A DNA stretch of 64,000 bases from Spirosoma sordidisoli (GCF_004138325.1 NZ_SBLB01000001.1:744001-808000); one strand, 5' to 3'. Counted from the stretch's first letter, positions 8,853 through 18,349 are shown. Notes: generated from the sequence alone by a model not told the origin. A program made the numbers and translations.

Positions 8853-9473
8853 CTAATTGCCCATCAGTATTTTGTTCGTCACATCCTGATCTATCGTGAT
8901 GTAGCCCGGATAGTTGATCTGTCCACCCAGCAGATCGAGTGTCGGTTTGATCCGAATGGTCAGTTTGGAAGGTTTGCTGCTCGGCGAGCCCGAGAGGTTC
9001 TGTACCAGATCGCCGAATGCGTCGCGGGTTTTGGGATCGGTCAACAGTTGGTAGGCATTGGTGTTAAGGCGAACCGGCACACGCGTTTTTCCTCCGCCGG
9101 GCTGCACCTCGATGCGCTGATTCAGAAATCCGTTGAACACCTCCTGGCCAGCCAGCAGCACCCTGTATTCCAGCTGATTGATACCGGCCAGCCGGTTTGT
9201 AGGGTTCGTGATTTCCAGATTGATGCGCGCATCCAGCGGTACGTTCCGGGTCAGCAGACCAGCCGCCAGCCGCGGAAACCGCGCGGGATTCAGGTCTTCG
9301 AGGTTGCGAAACTGTCGGACGTCGGTACCGGCCAGGTAAATGCTATCGGCCGACGCAATGGTATAGCGGCAGTCGCCGAGGGTTTTGGCCTGTGAAATCT
9401 GTTTGTTTACGCCACACTGGCTAAAGAATACGGGCAGGGTAGCAATCAGGAGCAAAGCAAATCCTTTTTTCAT
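8853..9473 (-). CDS. exported LEA type 2 (WHy-domain)-like protein
   Basis: 206 residues. The N-terminus MKKGFALLLIATLPVFFSQCG is a signal sequence with a Cys in lipobox position, though FSQC is not a good lipobox. The middle (LDARINLEITNPTNRLAGINQLEYRVLLAG split over residues 80-110) has the Asn-Pro pattern of LEA-2/WHy domains, a fold that appears in stress-related surface proteins. Monocistronic, with a terminator after it. Role not known; the domain call is moderately sure. Confidence 0.6.
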   Translation of the reverse strand: MKKGFALLLIATLPVFFSQCGVNKQISQAKTLGDCRYTIASADSIYLAGTDVRQFRNLEDLNPARFPRLAAGLLTRNVPLDARINLEITNPTNRLAGINQLEYRVLLAGQEVFNGFLNQRIEVQPGGGKTRVPVRLNTNAYQLLTDPKTRDAFGDLVQNLSGSPSSKPSKLTIRIKPTLDLLGGQINYPGYITIDQDVTNKILMGN

Positions 9474-9748
9474 GTCTGGTTGTGAATCGTTTTTTGATAA
9501 ACATCAGACACACCAGAAAGGGTTTAGTTTAATTCTTCCTGACAAAGACCATCTGCACCCGATCAGCTTTGGCATTTTTCCGCCGGAAGTCGACCCATTC
9601 TTTATAGGCCGATGCCGGGAAACGGCCGCTATGCATCGACACATGTCTGTCTAAACCCCTTCTCCGGCAACACCCTACCATACAGGTAATTCACTGCATA
9701 AAGCTGTGCACCACCAACAGAAAACTGCTTGATTGTCAAGTATTTTTT
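9474..9748. other. intergenic, no gene seen
   Basis: Lies between the divergent LEA-like gene and aat. I see no conserved small frame. It must hold the minus-strand promoter of the gene ending at 9473, but no full TAnnTTTG match was found for it. Confidence 0.4.
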
Positions 9749-9756
9749 TATCTTTG
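9749..9756 (+). promoter_or_regulatory. -7 box (TATCTTTG) of aat
   Basis: TATCTTTG with TTG at 9729-9731, 17 bp upstream, a fair -33/-7 pair. The box ends 9 bp before the first in-frame ATG (9766) and 24 bp before the second (9781), so the second ATG may be the real start. Confidence 0.6.
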
Positions 9757-9765
9757 TATCAGGAC

Positions 9766-10410
9766 ATGCCCAAGACTTTCATGAACAAGCTAACCGCCGA
9801 CGACCTGATTTACGGGTACATCAACGGTATCTTCCCGATGGCCGATGCCGACGGTACGCTGTACTGGTACGCACCTGACCCGCGCGCGGTCATCCCTATC
9901 CATAGCTACAAACCCGCCCGATCGCTGCGCCCCATCCTCAATCAACAACGCTTCGACATTCGTGTCAACTGTGATTTTGAACAGGTTATGCGCTACTGCT
10001 CCCTACCCCGGTCGGCCGACGACAGTACCTGGATTTCGGAGGAAATTATAGAAGCCTATACCGAGCTACACCGGATGGGGCTGGCCCATAGCGTTGAAAC
10101 GTATATGGACAACCGTTTGGTTGGCGGCTTATACGGTGTATCGCTGGGCGCTGCTTTTTTTGGCGAGTCGATGTTTCATCACGTCAACGATGCGTCGAAA
10201 GTTGCCTTTCATTACCTTATCATGACCCTCCGGGAGCAACAGTACGAACTCCTCGACACCCAGTTCATCAATGATAACGTACGGCGGTTCGGGGCCGTCG
10301 AAATTCCCAAAGCGGATTACATGAAGCAGCTCAAGTCGGCTATCCGTAAAAAAGCCCGCTTCACCGAAAACGCGTTTGAACATCTCTTCAGAAACCACGC
10401 CGGCGATTAA
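9766..10410 (+). CDS. aat: leucyl/phenylalanyl-tRNA--protein transferase
   Basis: Transfers Leu or Phe from tRNA to the N-terminal Arg/Lys of proteins, marking them for ClpAP/ClpS degradation (N-end rule). About 214 residues. Family blocks in order: GYINGIFPMADADG, LYWYAPDPRAVIP, TWISEEIIEAYTELHRMGLAHSVE (seen over residues 84-107), VGGLYGVSLGAAFFGESMFH and the ends ASKVAFHYL and FGAVEIPK. The frame is open from a TTG at 9733, but ATG 9766 or ATG 9781 (MNKLTADDL) is the likely start; the promoter position favours 9781. Confidence 0.95.
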   Translation: MPKTFMNKLTADDLIYGYINGIFPMADADGTLYWYAPDPRAVIPIHSYKPARSLRPILNQQRFDIRVNCDFEQVMRYCSLPRSADDSTWISEEIIEAYTELHRMGLAHSVETYMDNRLVGGLYGVSLGAAFFGESMFHHVNDASKVAFHYLIMTLREQQYELLDTQFINDNVRRFGAVEIPKADYMKQLKSAIRKKARFTENAFEHLFRNHAGD

Positions 10411-10451
10411 GCCGATACGCCCCTGAATCTGGGCTAATGCCATACTTGCGC

Positions 10452-10459
10452 TATCTTTG
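10452..10459 (+). promoter_or_regulatory. -7 box (TATCTTTG) of proB, leaderless geometry
   Basis: TATCTTTG ends only 5 bp before the proB ATG at 10465. With normal spacing, transcription would start at or beside the A of the start codon. Confidence 0.5.
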
Positions 10460-10464
10460 CGCGC

Positions 10465-11499
10465 ATGACAAAACCTGTACTTGTCCTCAAATTTGGTACG
10501 GCTTCCATTACCAAACCCACCGGCGAACCCAATGAGCCCATCATGGTCGACATTGCCCGGCAGGTGGCTGCGCTGCACGCGCGCTACCGGATCGTGCTGG
10601 TTTCGTCGGGCGCAGTCGGTGCCGGCAAAGGTCTCATTAACGACTACCGGGGCGATATTACCCAGCGTAAAGCGGCCGCGGCCGTAGGGAATCTGTTGCT
10701 GCTCAACCAGTATTCCCGTTTCTTTTCCATATACGGCATCGCCATTGCCCAAAGCCTGTGTGAGCGCCACCATTTTGCCAACCGCGATCAGTTTCTGCAG
10801 CTCAAGCAAACCTACGAAGAGCTTTGGGCCAACGGCATTATTCCGATCGCCAACGAGAACGACGTAGTGAGCAACCGCGAGCTGAAGTTTTCTGACAATG
10901 ATGAACTGGCTACGCTCATTGCCGTCGGTTTCGGGGCCGAAGCCCTCATGCTCTGCACCTCGGTAGGTGGTTTACTGGACGCCAACGGCCAGGTTATCCG
11001 CCGGGTCGATACCTTCGACGAGCGAATTTTCGGGGTCGTCCGCACCGACAAATCATCATTGGGGCTGGGCGGCATGGCCTCTAAACTCACCTTTGCCAAA
11101 CTGGCCACGCGCATGGGCATCCGGGTCATCATCTTCGGCCTGAACGAACCCGACAGCCTCGACCGGGCGCTCAGGAGCGACCTGGGTACCGAATTCATTC
11201 CGGCAGAAACATCGCTCTCGGCCCGCAACCGGTGGCTCGTCAGCGGCTCGCTCGTGGTGGGACGCATTCGGGTCGATGCGGGTGCCGTACGCGCCCTGCA
11301 ACAACGGCGGAGCCTGCTGGCCGTGGGTGTTCGGGCCATTTTGGGCGAATTCAGCACGGGCGAAATGGTCGAGATCATCGACGAACACGATACGCCCGTT
11401 GCGGTAGCCCGGGCCCGGATTTCGTCCGACGTGCTGGTTCAACAGCTTCACCAACAAAACGTTGATGTGGCGAATGCCAACGATATCGTACTTTTGTGA
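10465..11499 (+). CDS. proB: glutamate 5-kinase
   Basis: First step of proline synthesis: phosphorylates L-glutamate to gamma-glutamyl phosphate. 344 residues: an amino-acid kinase domain starting with VLKFGTASIT and containing VSSGAVGAGKG and the loop PIANENDVVSN, and a C-terminal PUA domain (about residues 260-344). The stop TGA at 11497-11499 is 2 bp from the ATG of proA, so the two genes form a tight operon, which suits the channelling of the unstable intermediate. A -7 box sits almost on the start codon. Confidence 0.97.
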   Translation: MTKPVLVLKFGTASITKPTGEPNEPIMVDIARQVAALHARYRIVLVSSGAVGAGKGLINDYRGDITQRKAAAAVGNLLLLNQYSRFFSIYGIAIAQSLCERHHFANRDQFLQLKQTYEELWANGIIPIANENDVVSNRELKFSDNDELATLIAVGFGAEALMLCTSVGGLLDANGQVIRRVDTFDERIFGVVRTDKSSLGLGGMASKLTFAKLATRMGIRVIIFGLNEPDSLDRALRSDLGTEFIPAETSLSARNRWLVSGSLVVGRIRVDAGAVRALQQRRSLLAVGVRAILGEFSTGEMVEIIDEHDTPVAVARARISSDVLVQQLHQQNVDVANANDIVLL

Positions 11500-11501
11500 G
11501 T

Positions 11502-12752
11502 ATGACACCTATTACTCCGCTCCTGCAGGCTACCCAACAGGCCGCTGCCGCCGTTCGTCGGCTCAGCTCCGATCAGAAAACCGCCCTTATCAACCGGCTC
11601 GCCGATGTGCTGGCGGCCCAGGTGGAACCGATCGTTGCCGAAAACAGCCGTGATCTGGACCGGATGGACCCCACCGACCCCAAATTTGACCGGCTCAAGC
11701 TTACCGAAAGCCGGATACAGGGGCTGGTCGATAGCCTGCGGGTGGTAGCTACCCTGCCCGATCCAACGGGCGAGGTATTGATCGATCGAACCATCGAACA
11801 GGGTCTTAGCCTCCGGAAAATTGCGGTACCGCTGGGGGTAGTAGGCGTCATTTACGAAGCCCGGCCCAACGTAACGGTCGATGTGGCGTCGCTTTGCCTG
11901 CGTTCGGGCAATGCCTGCGTCTTGAAAGGCGGCAAGGAAGCCGACTTCTCGAATCGCTACCTGGTTGGACTGATTCAGAACGTACTGGTCGAGTTTGGCG
12001 TCCCCAAAGCAGCGGTTACCCTGCTCCCCCCCGACCGGGCCGTGGTGAACGAACTGCTGACGGCAGTACGCTACGTAGACATCATCATTCCGCGCGGCTC
12101 CGAATCGCTGATTCAGTTTGTCCGGAAACACTCACTCGTGCCCACGATCGAAACCGGCGCGGGCGTTTGCCATACCTACGTAGAAGCCACCGCCGACCTG
12201 GACAAGGCAGCGCCTATCGTTGTCAACGCTAAAGTGTCGCGGCCATCGGTCTGCAACTCGCTCGATTGTGTACTCGTCGACGCAGCCGTGGCCGACCGGT
12301 TTCTGCCAATGCTTACGGCCGATTTTGCCCAATGGAATGTAGAGGTTTTTGCCGACGAACCGGCTTATACGATTTTTCAGAAAGCCGGTTATACGAACCT
12401 GCAGCCCGCCCAGCCCGACGATTTTGGCCGCGAGTTTCTGGATTATAAGTGCGCCGTCAAAGTCGTTTCCGGCCCCGACGAAGCGCTGTCGCACATACAG
12501 GCCTATTCGTCGCGCCACTCGGAAGCCATTCTGTCGCAGAATCAGCCAGTTATCGATCAATTCCTGCGCGAGGTGGATGCGGCTGCGGTATACGCCAACG
12601 CATCGACCCGTTTCACCGATGGCGGCTGCTTCGGACTGGGGGCCGAGATCGGTATTTCCACCCAGAAACTCCACGCCCGGGGTCCGTTCGCGCTGGAGAA
12701 GCTGGTCACCGAAAAATGGATCGTCACCGGCGACGGTCAGGTACGGTGGTAG
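11502..12752 (+). CDS. proA: glutamate-5-semialdehyde dehydrogenase (gamma-glutamyl phosphate reductase)
   Basis: Second step of proline synthesis: NADPH-dependent reduction of gamma-glutamyl phosphate to glutamate semialdehyde. 416 residues from the ATG at 11502, the family length. Visible motifs are GVVGVIYEARPNVTVD, LRSGNACVLKGGKEA, and the catalytic Cys in RPSVCNSLDCVLVD, plus the C-terminal RFTDGGCFGLGAEIGIST. An in-frame GTG 6 bp earlier overlaps the proB stop, but the ATG is the better start. proC is not in the window. Confidence 0.97.
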   Translation: MTPITPLLQATQQAAAAVRRLSSDQKTALINRLADVLAAQVEPIVAENSRDLDRMDPTDPKFDRLKLTESRIQGLVDSLRVVATLPDPTGEVLIDRTIEQGLSLRKIAVPLGVVGVIYEARPNVTVDVASLCLRSGNACVLKGGKEADFSNRYLVGLIQNVLVEFGVPKAAVTLLPPDRAVVNELLTAVRYVDIIIPRGSESLIQFVRKHSLVPTIETGAGVCHTYVEATADLDKAAPIVVNAKVSRPSVCNSLDCVLVDAAVADRFLPMLTADFAQWNVEVFADEPAYTIFQKAGYTNLQPAQPDDFGREFLDYKCAVKVVSGPDEALSHIQAYSSRHSEAILSQNQPVIDQFLREVDAAAVYANASTRFTDGGCFGLGAEIGISTQKLHARGPFALEKLVTEKWIVTGDGQVRW

Positions 12753-12864
12753 GCGAAACTACCTACCGTCTGCTAAATTTAAAATCCAGTTAATCGAGTG
12801 GTTTTGACTGAAAAATGGAATAATAATAGATTGCAGCGTTCAACACATTTCAATCTATTCATCC

Positions 12865-13671
12865 ATGAAAGTCAACGTTTCCCTGGTCGGCCTCTGTGGC
12901 CTGCTGCTGGTCTCTTCATTGTGGTCCTGCGAGGATCACCTGGTCGCTCCGCCAGCCAGTCCGCGATTTCGCCTAACAAAAATTATCCAAACCGGACTTC
13001 GGTACTACCAGTCGCACACACTTAGTTACAACACGGACGGTAACGTTAGCCAATACGTGGCTCGGGGAGGTACATCGGCTAGCAGCGCCGAGAGTTACCC
13101 GGGCGTTACTACCTTCCTACAGTACGACGCTCAGGGCCGCCTGATCACCTCGGAAACGCCAATCGTTCCGGGCAACACCACAACTGCAGGGCGAACTACC
13201 TACGACTATGATACGAAGGGAAATATGATTGCGGCAAAAAAATACTCGGCACAGGAAGGAGGTAGCTTTACGATCAACAGTCTGGTAGCGGTGGAGTACA
13301 GCAGCCAGAACCTGCCTGTCAAAACGGTTGAAACTAATTTTTATCCGGTTGGTGATGCCGTTTACACCGTAATGTACTCGTACAACGGCAATCATCTGAT
13401 AAAGACTGAACGTAGCTACTCGGCAGGCCCTGTTGGCAACCCGATCACTAGCTATCAATATGACAACAAACCCAATCCTTACTACAAGCTGGGCTATACA
13501 TTAGATAGGATAGGTGTGTCGCCACAGCTGATCAGCCCCAATAATGTAATTCGTCCGGATGATCAGCTTACGTATGACAACAATGGTTTGCTCATCGAAC
13601 GGGTAGATTACTATAAACTGGACCTACAGCAAGGCCGAACCCACTACACATTCCAGTACGAAGCCTACTGA
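12865..13671 (+). CDS. lipoprotein with YD-repeat-like beta strands
   Basis: 268 residues. The signal peptide ends in the lipobox LWSC (Cys at about residue 22), so it should be a lipoprotein. The mature part has short repeated strand motifs with Tyr-Asp/Tyr-Asn turns (LSYNTDGNV, LQYDAQGRLI, YDYDTKGNMI, MYSYNGNHLI, LTYDNNGLLI), the pattern of YD/RHS-like or DUF4595-type repeats of Bacteroidota lipoproteins. Such proteins are surface or periplasmic; substrate unknown. Monocistronic, between proA and a strong convergent terminator. Confidence 0.7.
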   Translation: MKVNVSLVGLCGLLLVSSLWSCEDHLVAPPASPRFRLTKIIQTGLRYYQSHTLSYNTDGNVSQYVARGGTSASSAESYPGVTTFLQYDAQGRLITSETPIVPGNTTTAGRTTYDYDTKGNMIAAKKYSAQEGGSFTINSLVAVEYSSQNLPVKTVETNFYPVGDAVYTVMYSYNGNHLIKTERSYSAGPVGNPITSYQYDNKPNPYYKLGYTLDRIGVSPQLISPNNVIRPDDQLTYDNNGLLIERVDYYKLDLQQGRTHYTFQYEAY

Positions 13672-13702
13672 GTGACGCTGCTCCCGAATCACTGATGAGC
13701 AA

Positions 13703-13765
13703 CAGGTCTATTTTTGTCATACCGGCCGGCATACCAGCTCGGCAGGGGTGACAAAAATAGACCTG
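13703..13765. terminator. bidirectional terminator, 17-bp perfect stem
   Basis: Arms 13703-13719 and 13749-13765 are perfect reverse complements and contain T5/A5 tracts; the 29-nt loop has its own GC-rich palindrome (CCGGCCGG). It separates the convergent genes ending at 13671 (+) and 13777 (-). Confidence 0.8.
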
Positions 13766-13776
13766 ACTATTGATCC

Positions 13777-15141
13777 TTAAGCAATTAAAGGCGTATCCAG
13801 CTCGGCGAGTGACGCCAGGATTTCCTCCTGCGTGACTTCGTGCTCCACCAGTTTGCCGGACAAATACTGCTCATAGGCCGACATGTCGAAGTGACCGTGG
13901 CCGCAGAGGTTGAACAGAATCGTTTTGGACGTTCCTTCTTCTTTGGCGATGAGCGCTTCGCGGATAACCGTCGCGATGGCGTGGTTGGCCTCGGGCGCCG
14001 GAATGATGCCTTCCGTGCGGGCAAACTTGATACCGGCGTCGAAACACTCGAGCTGGTTGAACGATTGCGCTTCGATCAGTCCGTCGCGCAGAAGCTGGCT
14101 GACGATAGCTCCCGCTCCGTGGTAACGCAGACCACCCGCGTGGATAGGTGCCGGAATGAAGTTATGGCCCAGTGTATACATCGGCAAGAGCGGAGTCATA
14201 CCGACCGTGTCGCCGAGGTCGTACCGGAATACGCCCCGGGTTAGTTTGGGGCACGAAGCCGGTTCGGCCGCGATACAGCGGATGCTCTTACCCTCTTCCA
14301 GATTATAACGCAGAAACGGGAACCCAATACCGGCAAAGTTGGAGCCACCCCCAAACGGCGCCACCACAATATCCGGAAAATCACCGGCCTGCTCCAGCTG
14401 CCGGATGCACTCCAGGCCAATAACGGTCTGGTGCATGAGTACGTGATTCAGCACACTCCCCAGCGCATACTTAGTGTGTTCGTCATGCATCGCCATCTCT
14501 ACGGCTTCTGAAATGGCAATACCGAGGCTTCCTGGCGAGTTGGCGTCCTGTGCCAGAATACTACGCCCGGCGTTGGTCCGGTCAGAGGGCGACGGATATA
14601 CTGAGGCTCCCCAGGTATTCATCATCATTTTCCGGTACGGCTTTCCGTTGTAGCTGGCCCGCACCATGTACACTTCACACTCGATGCCGAAATGCTGACA
14701 GGCGAAACTGAGGGCACTTCCCCACTGGCCGGCACCCGTCTCGGTGGTAATTTTCGTGACCCCTTCCTGCTTGTTGTAATAAGCCTGCGGTACGGCGGTA
14801 TTCGGCTTGTGCGACCCGGCCGGGCTAACTCCCTCGTATTTGTAATAGATTTTGGCGGGCGTGTCGAGCAGTTTTTCCAGCCCCGTGGCGCGGTACAGCG
14901 GGGTAGGTCGCCAGATTTTATAAATCTCCCGTACCTCTTCCGGAATAGGTACCCATTTCTCGCTAGTGACCTCCTGTTTGATCAGCTCCATCGGAAACAA
15001 CGGGGCCAGCATGTCCGGCCCGATGGGTTCTTTGGTACCGGGGTGCAGCGGAGGCAGCGGCTTGTTGGGCATGTCGGCCACGATGTTGTACCACTGCTCC
15101 GGAATGTCGGATTCGGCTAAGATAAACTTTTTCTGTGCCAT
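13777..15141 (-). CDS. TrpB2-type tryptophan synthase beta chain-like protein
   Basis: 454 residues, about 50 longer than classical TrpB, as expected of the TrpB2 subfamily (PLP fold type II). The PLP lysine is in GVSPAGSHKPNTA; the phosphate-binding loop is PFGGGSNFAGIGFP. The N-terminus (residues 1-60) carries the TrpB2-specific extension with LPPLHPGTKEPIGP. It condenses serine and indole to tryptophan, but TrpB2 lacks the canonical TrpA contact surface and often acts as an indole scavenger. No other trp gene is adjacent. Called on overall family pattern; gene symbol withheld because trpB usually means the classical type. Confidence 0.9.
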   Translation of the reverse strand: MAQKKFILAESDIPEQWYNIVADMPNKPLPPLHPGTKEPIGPDMLAPLFPMELIKQEVTSEKWVPIPEEVREIYKIWRPTPLYRATGLEKLLDTPAKIYYKYEGVSPAGSHKPNTAVPQAYYNKQEGVTKITTETGAGQWGSALSFACQHFGIECEVYMVRASYNGKPYRKMMMNTWGASVYPSPSDRTNAGRSILAQDANSPGSLGIAISEAVEMAMHDEHTKYALGSVLNHVLMHQTVIGLECIRQLEQAGDFPDIVVAPFGGGSNFAGIGFPFLRYNLEEGKSIRCIAAEPASCPKLTRGVFRYDLGDTVGMTPLLPMYTLGHNFIPAPIHAGGLRYHGAGAIVSQLLRDGLIEAQSFNQLECFDAGIKFARTEGIIPAPEANHAIATVIREALIAKEEGTSKTILFNLCGHGHFDMSAYEQYLSGKLVEHEVTQEEILASLAELDTPLIA

Positions 15142-15196
15142 GTATGACTAAGGATTTAGATGGGTGGGTAAGATACGAAGACGACTACACTTTCGG

Positions 15197-16663
15197 TCAG
15201 GTATTCTGCGACAGACCCAGCTGCCAGCGCTTAAACACCTGCTGATAGAGCCGGTGGCGCTTTGGATCGGGCTCGTAGGTATCCCCAAACTCAACCAGCT
15301 TAGCCGCTTCGTCGAGGGTAGCTACCAGCCCCAGGGCTTTCATAGTCAGCAGGATGCCGCCCATCGAACCGCTTTCGTTGCTGGCGTTGAGCCGCACCGG
15401 AACGCCCGACATATCGGCCAGCATCTGCACCCAGAACCGCGACTGCGCGAAGCCACCATTGGCGTGGATAACGCGGGTCGGTCCGGTATGCTTCATCAGC
15501 AGTTCGTTGATGAGCATCAGGTTGAACAGTACCCCCTCCAGCGCAGCCCGCACAAAATGCGCCCGCGTATGCTGCCATTCTACGTGCAGGTAGGCACCGC
15601 GCGCGTGGGCATCCCAGAGCGGAGCCCGTTCGCCCTGCAGGTAGGGCAAAAACAGCAGGCCATCCGAACCAGGCGCAATGGCTTCGGCCTCGGCCAGCAG
15701 CACGTCGGTTTCGGCCTGCGCCAGCTTTTCGGTGACCCACTCCAGCACGTTCCCCCCGTTATTGGTCGGCCCGCCAACCACGTAGTAGTCATCGTCCAGA
15801 ATGTAGCAGAACAGCCGTCCCTGCTCATCGCGGAGAGGTTTCCGAACGGTTTGCCGGATGGCCCCGCTGGTACCGATCGTGAGCGTAGTGGTTCCGCGCT
15901 TGATAGCCCCCGCCCCGAGGTTGGCCAGGCACCCGTCCGAAGCCCCGATCACTAGTGATACCGCGCTGGTCAGACCCGTACCGGCCGTTTGCCCACTCTC
16001 CCGAACCGGGTGCTGGTGGGTAGTAGGAACCGGGGTAGAGAGCTGGTCGGCCCGAATACCGGCATGGGCCAGGGCCAGCTCGCTCCACTGTCGGTTGGCC
16101 GCGTCGAACAGGCCGGTAGCGGTAGCAATGGAGTAGTCGATCGCGAACTCGCCCGTCAGCTTATGCCACAGGAACTCCTTGATCGACCCGAAACAGGCCG
16201 TCCGGCGCAACAGGCGCGGCTCGTGTTCACGCAGCCAGGCCAGCTTACAGAGCGGCACCATAGGATGCATCGGAATACCGGTCTGCTGATAGAGCTGCCG
16301 CCCCAGTTCGGCCTGGGTAGTACGGAGGTCGGACGCCTGTTGTTCAGCGCGGTTGTCAGACCAGATGATCGCGTGGCTGAGCGGTTCTCCCTGTGCATCC
16401 ATGGCCAGGAGGCTATGCATCGCTGTACTGAAGGCCAGGTGGGTCATGGTATGCCCGGCCCCGGCCAGCTCCCGGTTCACTTCAGCCATCACCTGCACGA
16501 ACGCCGACCAGATCTGGGCGGGGTCCTGTTCGGCAAAAACCGGTTTAGGATGAAGCGTTTCAACGGGGGCCGACGCATGCGCCAGCACCTGACTCAGGTC
16601 GGCCGACAGGGCCAGGGCTTTCACGTTGGTTGTACCGACGTCTACGCCAACAAAGCAATTCAT
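15197..16663 (-). CDS. FGGY-family carbohydrate kinase, gluconokinase-like
   Basis: 488 residues with both FGGY domains: the N-terminal ATPase motif FVGVDVGTTNVKALAL and the C-terminal block ANGGFAQSRFWVQMLADM with the adenosine motif. The sequence pattern (IIWSDNRAEQQASDLR, YQQTGIPMHPMVPLCKL, FLPYLQGERAPLWDA) fits the GntK/gluconate-kinase branch of FGGY, so gluconate to 6-phosphogluconate is the best guess; xylulose or other sugar acids are less likely. It starts 54 bp before the trpB2 gene in the same direction. No gluconate permease is adjacent, but a GMC/subunit-3 pair of the gluconate dehydrogenase type lies 45 kb away. Confidence 0.8.
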   Translation of the reverse strand: MNCFVGVDVGTTNVKALALSADLSQVLAHASAPVETLHPKPVFAEQDPAQIWSAFVQVMAEVNRELAGAGHTMTHLAFSTAMHSLLAMDAQGEPLSHAIIWSDNRAEQQASDLRTTQAELGRQLYQQTGIPMHPMVPLCKLAWLREHEPRLLRRTACFGSIKEFLWHKLTGEFAIDYSIATATGLFDAANRQWSELALAHAGIRADQLSTPVPTTHQHPVRESGQTAGTGLTSAVSLVIGASDGCLANLGAGAIKRGTTTLTIGTSGAIRQTVRKPLRDEQGRLFCYILDDDYYVVGGPTNNGGNVLEWVTEKLAQAETDVLLAEAEAIAPGSDGLLFLPYLQGERAPLWDAHARGAYLHVEWQHTRAHFVRAALEGVLFNLMLINELLMKHTGPTRVIHANGGFAQSRFWVQMLADMSGVPVRLNASNESGSMGGILLTMKALGLVATLDEAAKLVEFGDTYEPDPKRHRLYQQVFKRWQLGLSQNT

Positions 16664-16772
16664 GGAGTGTCGAAAGGGGGTTATGGTATGCTAAAGCAAC
16701 GCATTTTTTCGATTTGATGTTTGTCTGGTTGTCAAAGCCGGGCTGCTGTCGGTGAGCTACCCGTTTCGGGCT

Positions 16773-16780
16773 TATCTTTG
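16773..16780 (+). promoter_or_regulatory. -7 box (TATCTTTG)
   Basis: TATCTTTG, 15 bp upstream of the ATG at 16796, giving a leader of about 10 nt. Confidence 0.5.
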
Positions 16781-16795
16781 TAAAAAGCCATTTGT

Positions 16796-18349
16796 ATGTC
16801 GTGGGTCCGGTTGGTAGGTGTTGTCTGTGGAAGTGTCATGCTGTTTGTGGCCTGCCAGTCTTCGAATAAAACCGACACCGCCCCTACGCCACCCGCTCCT
16901 ACCCAACTCAGTGGTCAACAGCTGGCTCAGACCTACTGCGGCAGCTGCCACCTCCAGCCGGCACCGGCCTTACTTGACAAGGCCACCTGGCAAAATGGGG
17001 TGCTTCCTCAGATGGCCCTGCGCCTGGGTCAGTCGGATCGGCAAATGGAAGAAATCATGCGCTACAGCAACACCGACGAGCTGAAACGCCTGATCGAAGC
17101 CAACATATTCCCCGAACACCCAACGCTTCATCCGTCCGACTGGCAGAAGATTGTCGCCTACTATGTGGCGCAGGCCCCTGACTCGCTCCCGGCGCAGGCC
17201 CCCCATACCACTATTCAGTCAGCCTTGCCCCTGTTTACGGCTCATGCTTCCGACCGTAGCGTCGATGGTCTGATCACGCTGCTCACCTACGACTCGCTGT
17301 CGCATCGGATCTGGGCAGCCGACGCCCGCGGTAATCTATTTGCCCTCAACAAGCGCCTGCAACGGACTGATTCGCTACGAACCAGCAGCCCGGTGGTCGA
17401 CCTCCGCAGCCATCCGGACGGGCGTCTCGACCTGCTGACCGTGGGTATTTTGAACCCGAACGATCAGCCCGCAGGCAGCTGGGAAACCCGGTCGGCTGAT
17501 CGTAGTCGCGCACAGGCCATGCGGGTTACCAACCTGCAACGGCCCGTTCAAACAACCATAGCCGACCTCAACCGCGACGGTCGGGAAGATGCGCTGATTT
17601 GCGAATTTGGTCATCACCTGGGTAAACTCAGCTGGCACGAACAGTTGAAAACCGGGTACCGGGAACATGTACTGGACGCGGTTCCTGGCGCCCGCGTAGC
17701 CTACGTGCGGGATGTGAACCACGACCAGTGGCCCGATGTGGTGGCGTTACTGACGCAGGGCGACGAGCAGGTGGCGGTGTACTACAACCAGCGAAACGGC
17801 TCGTTCCGCAAAGAAACCGTGCTTCGCTTTCCGCCGGTTTATGGCTCCAGCTACCTCGAGCTGATCGATCTGGACCGGGATGGCGACGACGACCTGATCT
17901 ACACCAACGGCGACAACGCCGACTATTCGCTGGTGCTGAAGCCTTACCACGGCATCCGCATTTTCCAGAACGACGGCCGGTTCCGGTTTCGGCAAACCTG
18001 GTTTTACCCGATGCACGGAGCCAGCCAGACCGTTGTCCGGGATTTCGATCAGGACGGCGATCCCGATCTGGCAGCCATCGCCCATTTCCCCGATTTTTCG
18101 CAGCGGCCCTATGCCGGGTTTATCTATTTCGAAAACCGGGGCAGCCAGTCCTTCATGCCGCGCTCTTTTCCGGCGGCTAACCGGGGGCGCTGGCTACGAC
18201 TGGCCGCGGGCGATGTGGACCAGGATGGCGACGACGACATTCTGCTGGGCTCGTTTTTTCGCCCGACGGGTCCCGGCCATACCGACTTGATGGACTACTG
18301 GCGCCGGCCCGGCAGCGGGATCATGCTACTCGAAAACAAGCTACGCTAG
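16796..18349 (+). CDS. lipoprotein with c-type haem motif and FG-GAP/VCBS repeats
   Basis: 517 residues. Signal peptide with a lipobox near FVACQ. After a Pro-rich linker comes one CxxCH haem-binding motif, TYCGSCHLQPAP (about residue 48-60), in a short cytochrome-like region (to ~130). The rest is a beta-propeller of FG-GAP/VCBS type; the calcium-binding loops DLNRDGREDALI, DLDRDGDDDLIY, DFDQDGDPDLAA and DVDQDGDDDILL are clear. Proteins like this are exported and probably surface-bound. Reaction unknown; a redox or glycan/catechol-type role is only a guess. The stop overlaps the convergent amidohydrolase by 9 bp. Confidence 0.8.
   Translation: MSWVRLVGVVCGSVMLFVACQSSNKTDTAPTPPAPTQLSGQQLAQTYCGSCHLQPAPALLDKATWQNGVLPQMALRLGQSDRQMEEIMRYSNTDELKRLIEANIFPEHPTLHPSDWQKIVAYYVAQAPDSLPAQAPHTTIQSALPLFTAHASDRSVDGLITLLTYDSLSHRIWAADARGNLFALNKRLQRTDSLRTSSPVVDLRSHPDGRLDLLTVGILNPNDQPAGSWETRSADRSRAQAMRVTNLQRPVQTTIADLNRDGREDALICEFGHHLGKLSWHEQLKTGYREHVLDAVPGARVAYVRDVNHDQWPDVVALLTQGDEQVAVYYNQRNGSFRKETVLRFPPVYGSSYLELIDLDRDGDDDLIYTNGDNADYSLVLKPYHGIRIFQNDGRFRFRQTWFYPMHGASQTVVRDFDQDGDPDLAAIAHFPDFSQRPYAGFIYFENRGSQSFMPRSFPAANRGRWLRLAAGDVDQDGDDDILLGSFFRPTGPGHTDLMDYWRRPGSGIMLLENKLR

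Noticed and set aside
10129..10809. 226-codon minus-strand frame across aat and proB
   Set aside because: Spans the ends of two well-supported genes on the other strand and has no family features.
13703..13765. Inverted repeats as ends of an insertion sequence
   Set aside because: Only 29 nt lie between the arms and there is no transposase; a bidirectional terminator explains it.
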